Shown piece after piece: positions 16,630 to 26,578 of a stretch of 64,000 nt of DNA. How positions within the stretch are numbered: the first letter of the stretch is position 1; every line of letters begins with the position of its first letter. Source of the DNA: SCTD01 sp963784675 (lineage in GTDB: Bacteria; Actinomycetota; Actinomycetes; Mycobacteriales; SCTD01); the NCBI GenBank assembly GCA_963784675.1, contig CAWASE010000002.1, positions 248,001-312,000 on the forward strand, given 5' to 3'. The position numbers and the translations under genes are program-made. The notes beneath the pieces were generated by a model. It did no database searches. It was not told where the DNA came from and saw only the letters and a program-made list of their open reading frames with translations.

Positions 16630-16914
16630 TCACGACTGGCGGTACGAGGCGCCCAGGCCTTCGTCCTCGGCATCCATCCAGAAGTCGTGGCTGTAGTCGC
16701 TGTCCTGGATGACCATCCGCTTCGGGGGTGGGGCCGTCGCCACCGCAGGCACGGCGCCGCACAGCAGGTCGAGGTCGTCCGACAGTCGGGCGACGTCGAC
16801 GCTCAGCCGCCGGGCGTCGACCGAGTCGCCGTACTGACGCACGAGCGCCTGGGTGGCCTGCGTGAGGGCCTTGGCGGCGTTGCGGGCGGCGGCGACGTCG
16901 TCGGCTCGCGCCAT
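16630..16914 (-). CDS. Conserved hypothetical protein
   Basis: A 94-residue protein: an Ala-rich amphipathic helix region (residues 1-55), a Pro-rich link, then an acidic tail with PKRMVIQDSDYSHDFWMDAEDEGL. A similar acidic FW-DADDEG ending is familiar from small actinobacterial proteins of unknown role. The start MARADDV is preceded by an AGGCAGG-like site. It stands alone upstream of the sdh operon on the same strand. The gap 16518-16629 is featureless. Confidence 0.65.
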   Translation of the reverse strand: MARADDVAAARNAAKALTQATQALVRQYGDSVDARRLSVDVARLSDDLDLLCGAVPAVATAPPPKRMVIQDSDYSHDFWMDAEDEGLGASYRQS

Positions 16915-17125
16915 GGGCGGACCTGCCTTTCCACGGTGGGCGGCGTGATCTGGATCACGGCGGGCCTGGGCATCAGAGCACGGATCGCCCGGCGATGGGA
17001 AGAGTCCGGGCCGCGGCTGCCGCCCCGACCACCCCGGCGTAGGTTCACCGCCACACGCCGTCCGGACGACGGAGTGGCCCGCGGCGAGGCCGTCCTGCGC
17101 TGCTGTCCCAGACAAGGAGTCCTTC

Positions 17126-17332
17126 GTGAGCGACCACATCTACCGGATCACCGAAGTCGTCGGCACCTCCACCGACTCGGTCGATCAGGCCATCCGCAAC
17201 GGCATCGAGCGGGTCGGCCGCACCGTGCGCAACGTCGAGTGGTTCGAGGCGTCCCAGATCCGCGGGCACGTCGTCGACGGGCAGGTCGACCACTTCCAGG
17301 TCAGCCTGAAGGTCGGTTTCCGGCTCGAGTAG
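17126..17332 (+). CDS. Dodecin, flavin storage protein
   Basis: A 68-residue dodecin: a small beta-alpha-beta-beta protein that assembles into a 12-mer and binds pairs of flavins. Trp39 in VEWFEASQIRG is the stacking Trp expected in the flavin site, and the end HFQVSLKVGFRLE is the family signature. The GTG start follows AAGGAG by 6-7 nt. Presumably cytoplasmic and monocistronic. Confidence 0.95.
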   Translation: MSDHIYRITEVVGTSTDSVDQAIRNGIERVGRTVRNVEWFEASQIRGHVVDGQVDHFQVSLKVGFRLE

Positions 17333-17676
17333 CGAGCTGCGCGCACCCGTCGCACGTCGGGTGCGAAAGTGCCCGCGAAGATGTCGCATTAGTGATAATT
17401 TCGCGCCGTCCGCCACCCAGCGTTCCTGCTGAGCCGACGGGCCGCGGGCGGGACGACGTCGTCTCGCACCAGGACGTCACACCCCGCTGGCCGTTCCTGG
17501 CCTTCGCACGAGCGACACCCGAGCCCGACGTCGCCGACGAGGCCCGGCGGGTGGCTGGGCGGGAGTTCCCGTGCGCTCGTTGCTCTGAGTCCTCCTTCGC
17601 CATGTCCAGGTCACGTCGCTCCCGCGACGCCGCTGCCTCCCGCGACGCCGCTCCCTCTTCCTGCCAGGAGCCCTTC
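17333..17676 (+). other. 344-bp intergenic leader upstream of the secreted Asp-box gene
   Basis: No gene is evident. A short hairpin GCACCC...GGGTGC lies at 17343-17364. A locally AT-rich stretch follows, with a -10-like GATAAT at 17394-17399; no clear -35 box is seen. This is the best promoter candidate for the gene at 17677, leaving a long leader. Confidence 0.4.
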
Positions 17677-19623
17677 ATGTCCCTCCGAAGTCTTGCGGCG
17701 CTGGCCTTCGCCGGCAGCGTCGCCTTCACCGGCGCCGCGCTGGTCACGCCGGCGACCGCCTCCACCCCCGCCGACTCAGGGACGCTCGTCCCAGCCGAGA
17801 GCGGAGCGGTCACCAAGACCTGGTCCGGCACGGTCGCGCCGGGCGCGAACGCCGACAGCGACTGCAACGCCAACTCCGGGCGCCAGGACGCGCTCAACGA
17901 CCACCACCGATTCAGCCTGACGGTGCCGACCGGCTTCTACGCCACGCACGCCGTGCAGATGCAGGTCACCTCGACGGCGGGGGCCACGCTGGACAACATC
18001 CTGACGCTGAACCGCGGCGCCGACAGTCTCGGCTCGGCCGACGGCCCCTCGGTCACCGGCACCGAGGTCGTCACGATCGCGAACCCGCCGTCCGGCGCCT
18101 ACGACGCCATCACCTGCGCCTTCGCCGGCGGCGGGCCGTACACCGCTGCGGTCACCCTGACCACGACCCCCACCGGGGGCGCGGCCGCCGGTCCTGTCGG
18201 CGGCACGTCGACGACAGCGGGCCCGTCCGCCTACGGGGTCTTTCCGCTGACCCTGCCGGGCGGAAGCCGCAGCGGCGAGCCGAGCATCGGCGTCGACTGG
18301 AACACCGGCAACGTCTATTTCCAGTCGAACCTGAACACCTTCAAGGCCGTCTTCAACGGCTACAACACCACGCCGCCGGTCGTCACCGACGTGTCGTGCG
18401 CGAGCACCACCGTCGAGAGCCTCGACCCGATCATGTCCACCGACCCGGTCACCGGGCTCGTGGCGGTCAGCCAGCTGCTCGCCAACCCGGCCTTCAACAG
18501 CATCACGGCCCTGTTCAGCGGTGACCCCACCGGCCGGCAGACCGCGTGCACCCCGAGCAACGGCGGCGGCGAGGCTGCGGGCCCGGACCACCAGACCATC
18601 GGCGGCGGCGCCTATCCGAAACCGCTGCCGACGGCGTCACCAACGTCACCGCCAACCCCCGCGCCCTGTACTACTGCTCGCAGGCGATCGCGACGGCGTT
18701 CTGCGCCCGCAGCGACAACAACGGCGTCGGTGTTCAACAACACCGGCGCCCCGCCCTACACCCTGCAGCAGTGCGGCGGTCTGCACGGCCACGTCCGGGT
18801 CGGGCCGGAGGGCAACGTCTACCTGCCGAACAAGTCCTGCGGCACGACGCAGGGTCTGGCCATCAGCAAGGACGCGGGCCGGACCTGGTCGGTCAGCCCC
18901 GTCACCGGTGCGGCCGTCGGTGCCACCGATCCCTCCGTCGCGGCCGACCGGGCCGGCAACGTGTTCTTCGGCTATGTCGGCGGCGACGGCAAGCCGGCCA
19001 TCTCGGTGTCCAAGGACGCAGGCAGCACCTGGGGCGCACCGGTCCTGGTCGGCGAGGCGTTCGGCATCCAGAACGCCACCTGGGCCGAGGTCATCGCTGG
19101 TGACGCCGGGCGTGCGGCGATCGGCTTCGTGGGCACGCCTACGCCCGGTGACCGCAACGCTGCCCCGTTCGGCAAGAACGCGGCCGGCACCGAGTACGTC
19201 GACGGAGAGTTCCACTTCTACGTCGCCACCACCATCGACGGCGGCCAGACGTACAAGGTCAACGACCTCACGCCGAACGACCCGGTCCAGCGCGGCCAGA
19301 TCTGTACGAACGGCACCACCTGCACGGGTGGCCGCAACCTGCTCGACTTCAACGACATCGTCGTGGACAAGACCGGGCACGTCCTCATCGGCTACGCCGA
19401 CGGCTGCACCGCAGCGTGCGTCACGAGCAACCTGGTCAGCAACAACAAGCAGACGGCCGTGGGCACCATCGCCCGGCAGATCGACGGACCGCTGCTGTTC
19501 GCCTCCGCCGTCGAGGACCCGACCGCGGTGGTGCCGGAGGTGCCCGTGGCGGCCCTGCTCCCCGTCCTGGCCCTGTTCGGCATGGCGGCGGTGGTCCTGC
19601 GGCGGCGCAGCCGCGCCGCCTGA
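17677..19623 (+). CDS. Secreted Asp-box (BNR/sialidase-like) protein with C-terminal membrane anchor, double frameshift
   Basis: About 648 residues. Signal peptide at 1-31 (LVTPATAS). A beta domain of pre-peptidase type covers about 35-165. A beta-propeller region follows with Asp boxes SKDAGRTWSV, SKDAGSTWGA and TIDGGQTYKV. The C-terminus PVAALLPVLALFGMAAVVL then RRRSR is a membrane anchor. Between about 18618 and 18730 the frame is wrong: the sensible reading (TAADGVTNVTANPRALYYCSQ) is in another frame, so one base is missing near 18618 and one extra near 18730, the second restoring the frame. ATG at 17677 has AGGAG 6 nt upstream. It resembles the N-terminal part of P1 (32778-37109). Ligand unknown. 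Confidence 0.8.
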   Translation: MSLRSLAALAFAGSVAFTGAALVTPATASTPADSGTLVPAESGAVTKTWSGTVAPGANADSDCNANSGRQDALNDHHRFSLTVPTGFYATHAVQMQVTSTAGATLDNILTLNRGADSLGSADGPSVTGTEVVTIANPPSGAYDAITCAFAGGGPYTAAVTLTTTPTGGAAAGPVGGTSTTAGPSAYGVFPLTLPGGSRSGEPSIGVDWNTGNVYFQSNLNTFKAVFNGYNTTPPVVTDVSCASTTVESLDPIMSTDPVTGLVAVSQLLANPAFNSITALFSGDPTGRQTACTPSNGGGEAAGPDHQTIGGGAYPKPLPTASPTSPPTPAPCTTARRRSRRRSAPAATTTASVFNNTGAPPYTLQQCGGLHGHVRVGPEGNVYLPNKSCGTTQGLAISKDAGRTWSVSPVTGAAVGATDPSVAADRAGNVFFGYVGGDGKPAISVSKDAGSTWGAPVLVGEAFGIQNATWAEVIAGDAGRAAIGFVGTPTPGDRNAAPFGKNAAGTEYVDGEFHFYVATTIDGGQTYKVNDLTPNDPVQRGQICTNGTTCTGGRNLLDFNDIVVDKTGHVLIGYADGCTAACVTSNLVSNNKQTAVGTIARQIDGPLLFASAVEDPTAVVPEVPVAALLPVLALFGMAAVVLRRRSRAA

Positions 19624-19692
19624 CGCGGGCGCCGCTACCGGGACGGACGCAACGGCCGGCAGCGAGCGCAAGCCCCTGCACCTCGGCAGCAT

Positions 19693-19734
19693 GCAGTGAG
19701 CAGCAAGCAGCGAGCAGCGAGAAGTGAGCAGGGA
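19693..19734. repeat. Six 7-nt tandem repeats (GCAGYRA)
   Basis: Six units of the form GCAGTGA / GCAGCAA / GCAGCGA run head to tail between the stop of the Asp-box gene and the hairpin at 19732. No coding role is apparent. Confidence 0.7.
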
Positions 19735-19785
19735 CGGGCGCGTCGCCCGGGGTGGGAGATCCCACCTCGGGGGGCGCGCCCGTCC
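19732..19785 (+). terminator. Nested stem-loop, likely terminator
   Basis: An 11-bp outer stem (GGACGGGCGCG with CGCGCCCGTCC, 19732-19742 and 19775-19785) encloses an inner inverted repeat GGTGGGAGATCCCACC (19751-19766). It separates the Asp-box gene from typA. No U-tract follows, as is common in high-GC genomes. Confidence 0.65.
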
Positions 19786-19890
19786 GGCTGCCGGGCCGGT
19801 AGCCTGCCCCACAGACCCGCGCGCCGTCAGTCGTGCCCGCGGCTGTGGCCATGAGGCCACCGCGCCCCCTGACGAACCCGGAGTACCGCC

Positions 19891-21783
<1,893 letters not shown>

Positions 21784-22042
21784 GCACGGGGCCCTGAGCG
21801 CTGCTCGAGCGCGGGGTCCTTCGCAGCGCCGCTGGGCTCCTTGGCGCGGTGGCGTAGGAAGGGCCAGCGGCCGTCGGTACCTTCCGGGCTGCCGGCAGCC
21901 GCAGCGGCCTGCTGACGCTCCTGCACACAACGTGATCCAGCTGACCACGACCCGGAGCCGGCACCGGCCCACCCGAGCCGAGCGACGTGGGCCGGCCTGC
22001 CCGGACAGCGCTCGCGAAGGCCCGCCGTCGGCGTCCCGCCGC

Positions 22043-22048
22043 TAGGGT
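22043..22048 (+). promoter_or_regulatory. -10 box TAGGGT, leaderless type, driving an upstream mini-ORF
   Basis: TAGGGT, 6 nt before an ATG at 22055 that opens a 9-codon ORF overlapping the yqgE start. Confidence 0.55.
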
Positions 22049-22054
22049 CGAGCG

Positions 22055-22084
22055 ATGGCCGCACCGGAGCAGGGACGGCGGTGA
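22055..22084 (+). CDS. Possible leaderless 9-residue leader peptide coupled to yqgE
   Basis: ATG at 22055 reads MAAPEQGRR and stops at the TGA of the GTGA that contains the yqgE GTG. The -10 box lies 6 nt before this ATG, the same spacing as leaderless genes in the window, and AGGGACGG within it could act as the yqgE ribosome binding site. It may be a true leader ORF delivering ribosomes to yqgE, or the ATG may be chance. Confidence 0.4.
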   Translation: MAAPEQGRR

Positions 22085-22647
22085 GCGAGCCGCGCGCCGG
22101 GATGCTGGTGGTCGCCACGCCACAGCTCACCGACCCGAGCTTCCGGCGCAGCGTCGTGCTGCTGCTGCAGGCCGACGTCGACGACGGCGCGCTGGGGCTG
22201 GTGCTGAACCGGCCCACCGGCACCGACGTCGAGCAGGTGCTCCCCGGCTGGGAGGCCCTGTCGGCGGCGCCGCCGGTCGTGTTCACCGGTGGCCCGGTCT
22301 CGCCGAGCTCGGCGATCTGTCTGGGGCAGGCGAGGCTGGCCACCACCCCGGTGGGGGCGTTCGCCTCGCTGGAGGGCCTGCCGGTGCTGGGCACCGTCGA
22401 CCTGGACGCCGAGCCCGAGCCGCTCGCCACCACCGTAGCCAGGGTGCGGGTGTTCGCCGGCTACGCCGGTTGGGCGGCCGGACAGCTGGAGGCCGAGATC
22501 GCCGAGGGCTCCTGGTTCGTCCTGGACGCGCTGCCTGCCGACGCGTTCGCCGTCGACCCGGACCTGCTCTGGCGGCAGGTGCTGCTGCGCCAGGGCGCGC
22601 CGGTCGCGTTCGCCGCCGGTTACCCCGAGGACCCCACGCTCAACTGA
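22081..22647 (+). CDS. YqgE/AlgH family protein (DUF179)
   Basis: A 188-residue UPF0301 protein. RAGMLVVATPQLTDPSFRRSVVLLLQ at the N-terminus, ALGLVLNRPTG, and FTGGPVSPSSAICLG are the family landmarks, and RVFAGYAGWAAGQLEAEI is the conserved C-terminal block. Molecular function is not settled. The GTG start overlaps a 9-codon mini-ORF. It converges with the DUF3445 gene, overlapping by 8 nt. Confidence 0.9.
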   Translation: MSEPRAGMLVVATPQLTDPSFRRSVVLLLQADVDDGALGLVLNRPTGTDVEQVLPGWEALSAAPPVVFTGGPVSPSSAICLGQARLATTPVGAFASLEGLPVLGTVDLDAEPEPLATTVARVRVFAGYAGWAAGQLEAEIAEGSWFVLDALPADAFAVDPDLLWRQVLLRQGAPVAFAAGYPEDPTLN

Positions 22648-23620
22648 ACGCGTCGGTGCCGGGCGTCGTGCGCAACCAGTCGACGAGGCCGTCCGCGACC
22701 CGGTCGATGCCCTTGTAGGCACGGGTGGCCGGTGACATCGACGCGACCGCGTCGGCCAGCACCCGGCGGCGGTCCGGACGCAGCGAGGTCAGCGGGACGA
22801 GGTACGGACGGATGCAGAACAGCGCCCGTCCCAGGTGCGGCAGCGGGATGCTGGTCTGCCGCTCGACCCGCAGCCACCACCGCTGCGGGTCCGCAGGCTG
22901 CTCCGGCGGGTCGGCGTCGGGCGCCGACGGGTCGCGGTCGAGCCGGCCACCGACCTCGAACCCCCAGACGTGCTGACGCAGCGGACCGTGCCGGAGCAGC
23001 GCCTCCGACAGGGCCGGGGAGGCTCGTGCGAGGCGCTCGCCGTCAGCGACCGGGGCGTGCAGCTCGGCGAGCGTGGCCCCCCTGCGCTCGCGCGGCGGCC
23101 ACCCGCTCGGGAAGGCCACGGCCAGCAGCTCGGCGACCAGCCCGCCTGGGCCGGTGCGGTGCAGCACCACCAGGTCGTCCGAGCACGCGAGCAGCCAGGC
23201 CGCGGCCAGCAGGCGCACGCCGACCAGCGGCGCCAGCAGCGCTACGAGCCCGTCGTCGCCGTCCGGCAGGTGCTCGACGCTCGCGGCCGCGAGGTCGACG
23301 CGCAGGTGCAGGTGCGGGACGGTGACGACGCGACCGGTGCCGGGCAGCGGCAGCAGCGACCAGGCGGCCCGCAGCGCTGCCGCCAGGCCGGGGTCGTCGC
23401 TACCGCCGACGGGACCGCCCACCAGGACGCCTTCGAGGTCGGTGCGCAGACGCTGCTTTCGTCGGGCAACCGCGGCCGGCCAGGCGTCGTCGAGCTCGAC
23501 CGTCGGCGACCCGGTCAGCGGCGTGGGCGTCGGCCGGACCTGGTGCGGCGCGGTGACCGGGAACGGGACCTGTACCGGCGCCAGAGGTGCGCCTGCAGCG
23601 GGGTCGGGCGCCGCACTCAC
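22640..23620 (-). CDS. DUF3445 family protein (heme-dependent oxidative N-demethylase-like)
   Basis: A 326-residue protein. The C-terminal part WWLRVERQTSIPLPHLGRALFCIRPYLVPL is the hallmark of DUF3445, whose members include heme-dependent oxidative N-demethylases. The N-terminal 60 residues are Pro/Ala-rich. The GTG start overlaps the stop of the hybrid kinase gene in a GTGA, so the two are translationally coupled; this is an unusual partner and may mean the kinase controls or senses the pathway. Substrate unknown. Confidence 0.75.
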   Translation of the reverse strand: MSAAPDPAAGAPLAPVQVPFPVTAPHQVRPTPTPLTGSPTVELDDAWPAAVARRKQRLRTDLEGVLVGGPVGGSDDPGLAAALRAAWSLLPLPGTGRVVTVPHLHLRVDLAAASVEHLPDGDDGLVALLAPLVGVRLLAAAWLLACSDDLVVLHRTGPGGLVAELLAVAFPSGWPPRERRGATLAELHAPVADGERLARASPALSEALLRHGPLRQHVWGFEVGGRLDRDPSAPDADPPEQPADPQRWWLRVERQTSIPLPHLGRALFCIRPYLVPLTSLRPDRRRVLADAVASMSPATRAYKGIDRVADGLVDWLRTTPGTDAFS

Positions 23621-26475
23621 CTGCGGTACTGGGCCTCGAGGGCGTCGCGTGCCTGCTCGGCCAGGGCGACGATCTGCTCGGTGGCGGACGTGCGGTCCGG
23701 TCGTCCGTCGCCGCGCAGCGCCTGTTCCAGCAGGAAGCAGCCGTGGGCGAGCCGAGCCGCTCCCAGCGACGCGCTGCCGCCCTTGATCCCGTGCGCCAGC
23801 CGGCCGAGGGCCACGTCGTCCTGCGCGGCCGCGGCCGCCCGCAGGTCGTCCAACCGGCTCCACGTCTCGCCCTGCCAGGTGTCCAGCAGCGATCCGAGGA
23901 ACTGCGGCGCCCGGTCGCCGAGCCGCACGGCCAGCGGGGACAGCACCGACGCGTCGACGACGGGCAGGTCGCTGAGATCTCCCAGCGTCCCCGTCGGGCC
24001 CGTGGGTGCCGCCGTACGGGGCGAGGTCTCGGTGGGCTCCTCGTCGCGGTCGCCGCCCGCCACCTTCGACAGGGCCAGCTCCAGCTCCTCGCGTCGCACC
24101 GGCTTGGCCAGGTAGGCGTCCATGCCGGCCGCCAGGCACTGCTCGCGGTCCTCGGTGAGCGCGCTCGCGGTCATCGCGATGATGTAGGGCTGACGCTCGG
24201 CAGGCAGCGTCGCGCGCAGCCGTCGGGTGGCCTCCAGCCCGTCCATCTCGGGCATCTGGACGTCCATGAGCAGCAGGTCGTACGGCGTCGCCGTCGCAGC
24301 GTGCAGCGCCTCCACCCCGTCGGACACGACGTCGGCCCGGTAGCCCATCCGATCCAGCATCAGGACGGCCACCTTCTGGTTCACGACGTTGTCCTCGGCC
24401 AGCAGGATCCGCAGCCGTCGCGCAGGCGCCGGACGAGGCCGAGGGAGACCGTCGCTGGTCCGACTCCCGGCCGCCGGCGCGCCAGTGGCGGCCACCTGCG
24501 CGCCAGCGGCGGCCACCTGCGCACCCGGAGCGCCGACGGTGCCGGCCAGCGCCAGGGCCAGCGAGGACCGGAGCGTCGCCGCCTTGACCGGCTTGGTCAG
24601 GTGCTGCAGCCGGAGGGCCTCCGCCTCCGCGGGCCGCGCACCGAGGGACGTCAGCAGCAGCATCGGCAGCCGGCGCGTGCTGGGGCGCTCGCGCAGCCCG
24701 CGGGCCAGCTGGACCCCGTCCATGTGCGGCATGTGCATGTCCAGCAGCACGACGTCGAACTCGCCGCCGGCGTCGACGACGGCGAGGGCCTCGCGCGGGT
24801 CGGCGACGGCGTGCACGTGCATGCCCCAGCCGGACAGCTGGGTGCGCAGGATCTTCCGGTTGGTGGCGTTGTCGTCCACCACGAGCGCTCGGCGTCCCGG
24901 CAGCTCGGCCGGTGGCAGCTGCAGGTCGTCGACGACCTGCTCGCCGCGCGGGAGCGGGACGGCAGCCGCGAAGACCGTGCCGACGCCCGGCTCGCTGCGC
25001 ACCGTCAGGGTGCCGCCCATGGCCTCGGTCAGCCGCTTGCTGATGGCCAGCCCGAGGCCGGTGCCGCCGTAGACCCGCGTCGTGGAGTCGTCGACCTGGC
25101 TGAAGGAGCGGAACAGCCGGTCCATGCGGTCGGCCGGGATGCCGATCCCGGTGTCGCGGATCTCGAACGCGAGCACGTCACCGGAACCGTCCGGCGCGAG
25201 GGCCGGGTCGCGCGACACGGTGACGACGACCTCGCCCGCGGCCGTGAACTTCACCGCGTTGCTCAGCAGGTTGACCAGCACCTGCCGCAGCCGGGTGACG
25301 TCGCCGACGACGGCCGGCGGCACGTCGGCGTCGATCTGGACGAGCAGGTCCAGGCGCTTGACGCCGGCCTGCGCGGCGACCAGGTCCAACGAGCCCTCGA
25401 CGCAGTCGCGGACCGAGAAGGGCTGGCGCTCCAGCGTGAGCTCGCCGGCCTCGATCTTGGAGAAGTCCAGGATGTCGTTGATGAGCACGAGCAGGGCGTC
25501 GCCGGAGTTGCGGACCGTCTCGGCGTAGTCGCGCTGCTCCGGGTCCAGCGGGGTGTCCAGCAGCAGCCCGGTCATCCCGATGACGGCGTTCATCGGCGTG
25601 CGGATCTCGTGCGACATCGTGGCCAGGAAGCTCGACTTGGCGTGCGTGGCGGTCTCGGCGTCGCGACGCGCCTCGATGAGCTCCTGCTCGCGGGCGCGCA
25701 CGATCCCGCGCTGCTCGTCCAGCGCCGTGGCCATCTCGTCCAGGCCCTCCCCGATGGAGCGCAGCTCGGCCGGGCCCCGGTGGGCCGAACGCGCCTGCAG
25801 GTCACCGTCGCGGAGCCGTCCGATCACCGACACCAGATCGTCGACCGGCTCGACGACGTCGTCGCGCAGCCGGGCCAGCCGGCGCCCGACGAGCGTGGCC
25901 ATGGCCGCCAGCAGCAGCAGCTCGCCGGCCAGGGCCACCCCCAGCAGCCGCACCTGACGCTGCTGCACGCGGGTCACGAGCGCGTCGGCCGAGCGTTCGG
26001 ACTCCGCCTCGACGGTGCGGTAGGAGTCGAAGAGCGCCTGGCCCTGCTCGACGAAGGCGGGCAGGTCCGCCGGCGTGACCACCTGCAGGGCCTGGAGCGC
26101 CCAGCCCTCCTGCCACAGCACCTGCCGCTCGCGCAGGGTGGTCAGCAGCGCCTTCTGCTCGGGGCTGTCGGCGAACTCGGTCTGGGCCGTCGCGTTGGCG
26201 GCGGGCAGCGCGCGCGTCCCGCGGCGGTAGGGGTCCAGGCTGTCGTCCTTGCGGGTCACCAGGAACGCTCGCAGGCCCGTCTCCTGGTCGAGCATCGCCT
26301 GGTGACTGAGCCGGATCGCGCGGGCGCCGTGCGAGACGCCCTGCTCATGGGGCTGCTGCACCGTCAGGAGCAGGACCAGGACCAGCGCGTTCACCAGCGA
26401 GGCGACGGCCAGGGACAGCAGCGCGAGCCTCGACACGGCGCTCATGCGCTGCGTCAGGGTGCTCGTTGCGGTCAC
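23617..26475 (-). CDS. Hybrid sensor histidine kinase (CHASE3-like, HAMP, HisKA, HATPase, REC, REC, Hpt)
   Basis: About 952 residues. A first membrane helix (15-38) and a second (175-198) flank a CHASE3-like extracytoplasmic sensor with the marker ETGLRAFLVT. HAMP follows at about 200-250. The H box MSHEIRTPMNAVIG gives phospho-acceptor His289, with HATPase boxes NLLSNAVKFT, DTGIGI and GGTGLGLAI. Two receiver domains follow, with Asp in LLDMHMPHMDG and in LLMDVQMPEMDG, then a C-terminal Hpt with LAHGIKGGSASLG. This is a full BarA/TorS-style phosphorelay in one chain. The GTG at 26475 was chosen over an ATG 30 nt later; both are possible. Output partner unknown. Confidence 0.92.
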   Translation of the reverse strand: MTATSTLTQRMSAVSRLALLSLAVASLVNALVLVLLLTVQQPHEQGVSHGARAIRLSHQAMLDQETGLRAFLVTRKDDSLDPYRRGTRALPAANATAQTEFADSPEQKALLTTLRERQVLWQEGWALQALQVVTPADLPAFVEQGQALFDSYRTVEAESERSADALVTRVQQRQVRLLGVALAGELLLLAAMATLVGRRLARLRDDVVEPVDDLVSVIGRLRDGDLQARSAHRGPAELRSIGEGLDEMATALDEQRGIVRAREQELIEARRDAETATHAKSSFLATMSHEIRTPMNAVIGMTGLLLDTPLDPEQRDYAETVRNSGDALLVLINDILDFSKIEAGELTLERQPFSVRDCVEGSLDLVAAQAGVKRLDLLVQIDADVPPAVVGDVTRLRQVLVNLLSNAVKFTAAGEVVVTVSRDPALAPDGSGDVLAFEIRDTGIGIPADRMDRLFRSFSQVDDSTTRVYGGTGLGLAISKRLTEAMGGTLTVRSEPGVGTVFAAAVPLPRGEQVVDDLQLPPAELPGRRALVVDDNATNRKILRTQLSGWGMHVHAVADPREALAVVDAGGEFDVVLLDMHMPHMDGVQLARGLRERPSTRRLPMLLLTSLGARPAEAEALRLQHLTKPVKAATLRSSLALALAGTVGAPGAQVAAAGAQVAATGAPAAGSRTSDGLPRPRPAPARRLRILLAEDNVVNQKVAVLMLDRMGYRADVVSDGVEALHAATATPYDLLLMDVQMPEMDGLEATRRLRATLPAERQPYIIAMTASALTEDREQCLAAGMDAYLAKPVRREELELALSKVAGGDRDEEPTETSPRTAAPTGPTGTLGDLSDLPVVDASVLSPLAVRLGDRAPQFLGSLLDTWQGETWSRLDDLRAAAAAQDDVALGRLAHGIKGGSASLGAARLAHGCFLLEQALRGDGRPDRTSATEQIVALAEQARDALEAQYRR

Positions 26476-26565
26476 TGCTGCACTCTCCCACCGTGCCGGG
26501 GACCGTCCCTCGGTGAGGAGACGCGTGGTTGTCGCGCTCCTGATCGGCACGAAACGGCTCCGACG

Positions 26566-26571
26566 TAAGGT
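26566..26571 (+). promoter_or_regulatory. -10 box TAAGGT, leaderless type
   Basis: TAAGGT, 7 nt before the ATG of mshB; no Shine-Dalgarno is present. Confidence 0.6.
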
Positions 26572-26578
26572 CTGCGCC

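Noticed and set aside
21784..22040. A small gene between typA and yqgE
   Set aside because: Candidate frames on both strands are Arg/Pro/Ala-rich with no start signals; nothing beyond short GC-rich inverted repeats.
23587..26568. 993-codon plus-strand ORF opposite the hybrid kinase
   Set aside because: It is the antisense shadow of a clear kinase gene; the translation is Arg/Gln/Gly/Val-rich with no domain, as high-GC antisense frames usually are.
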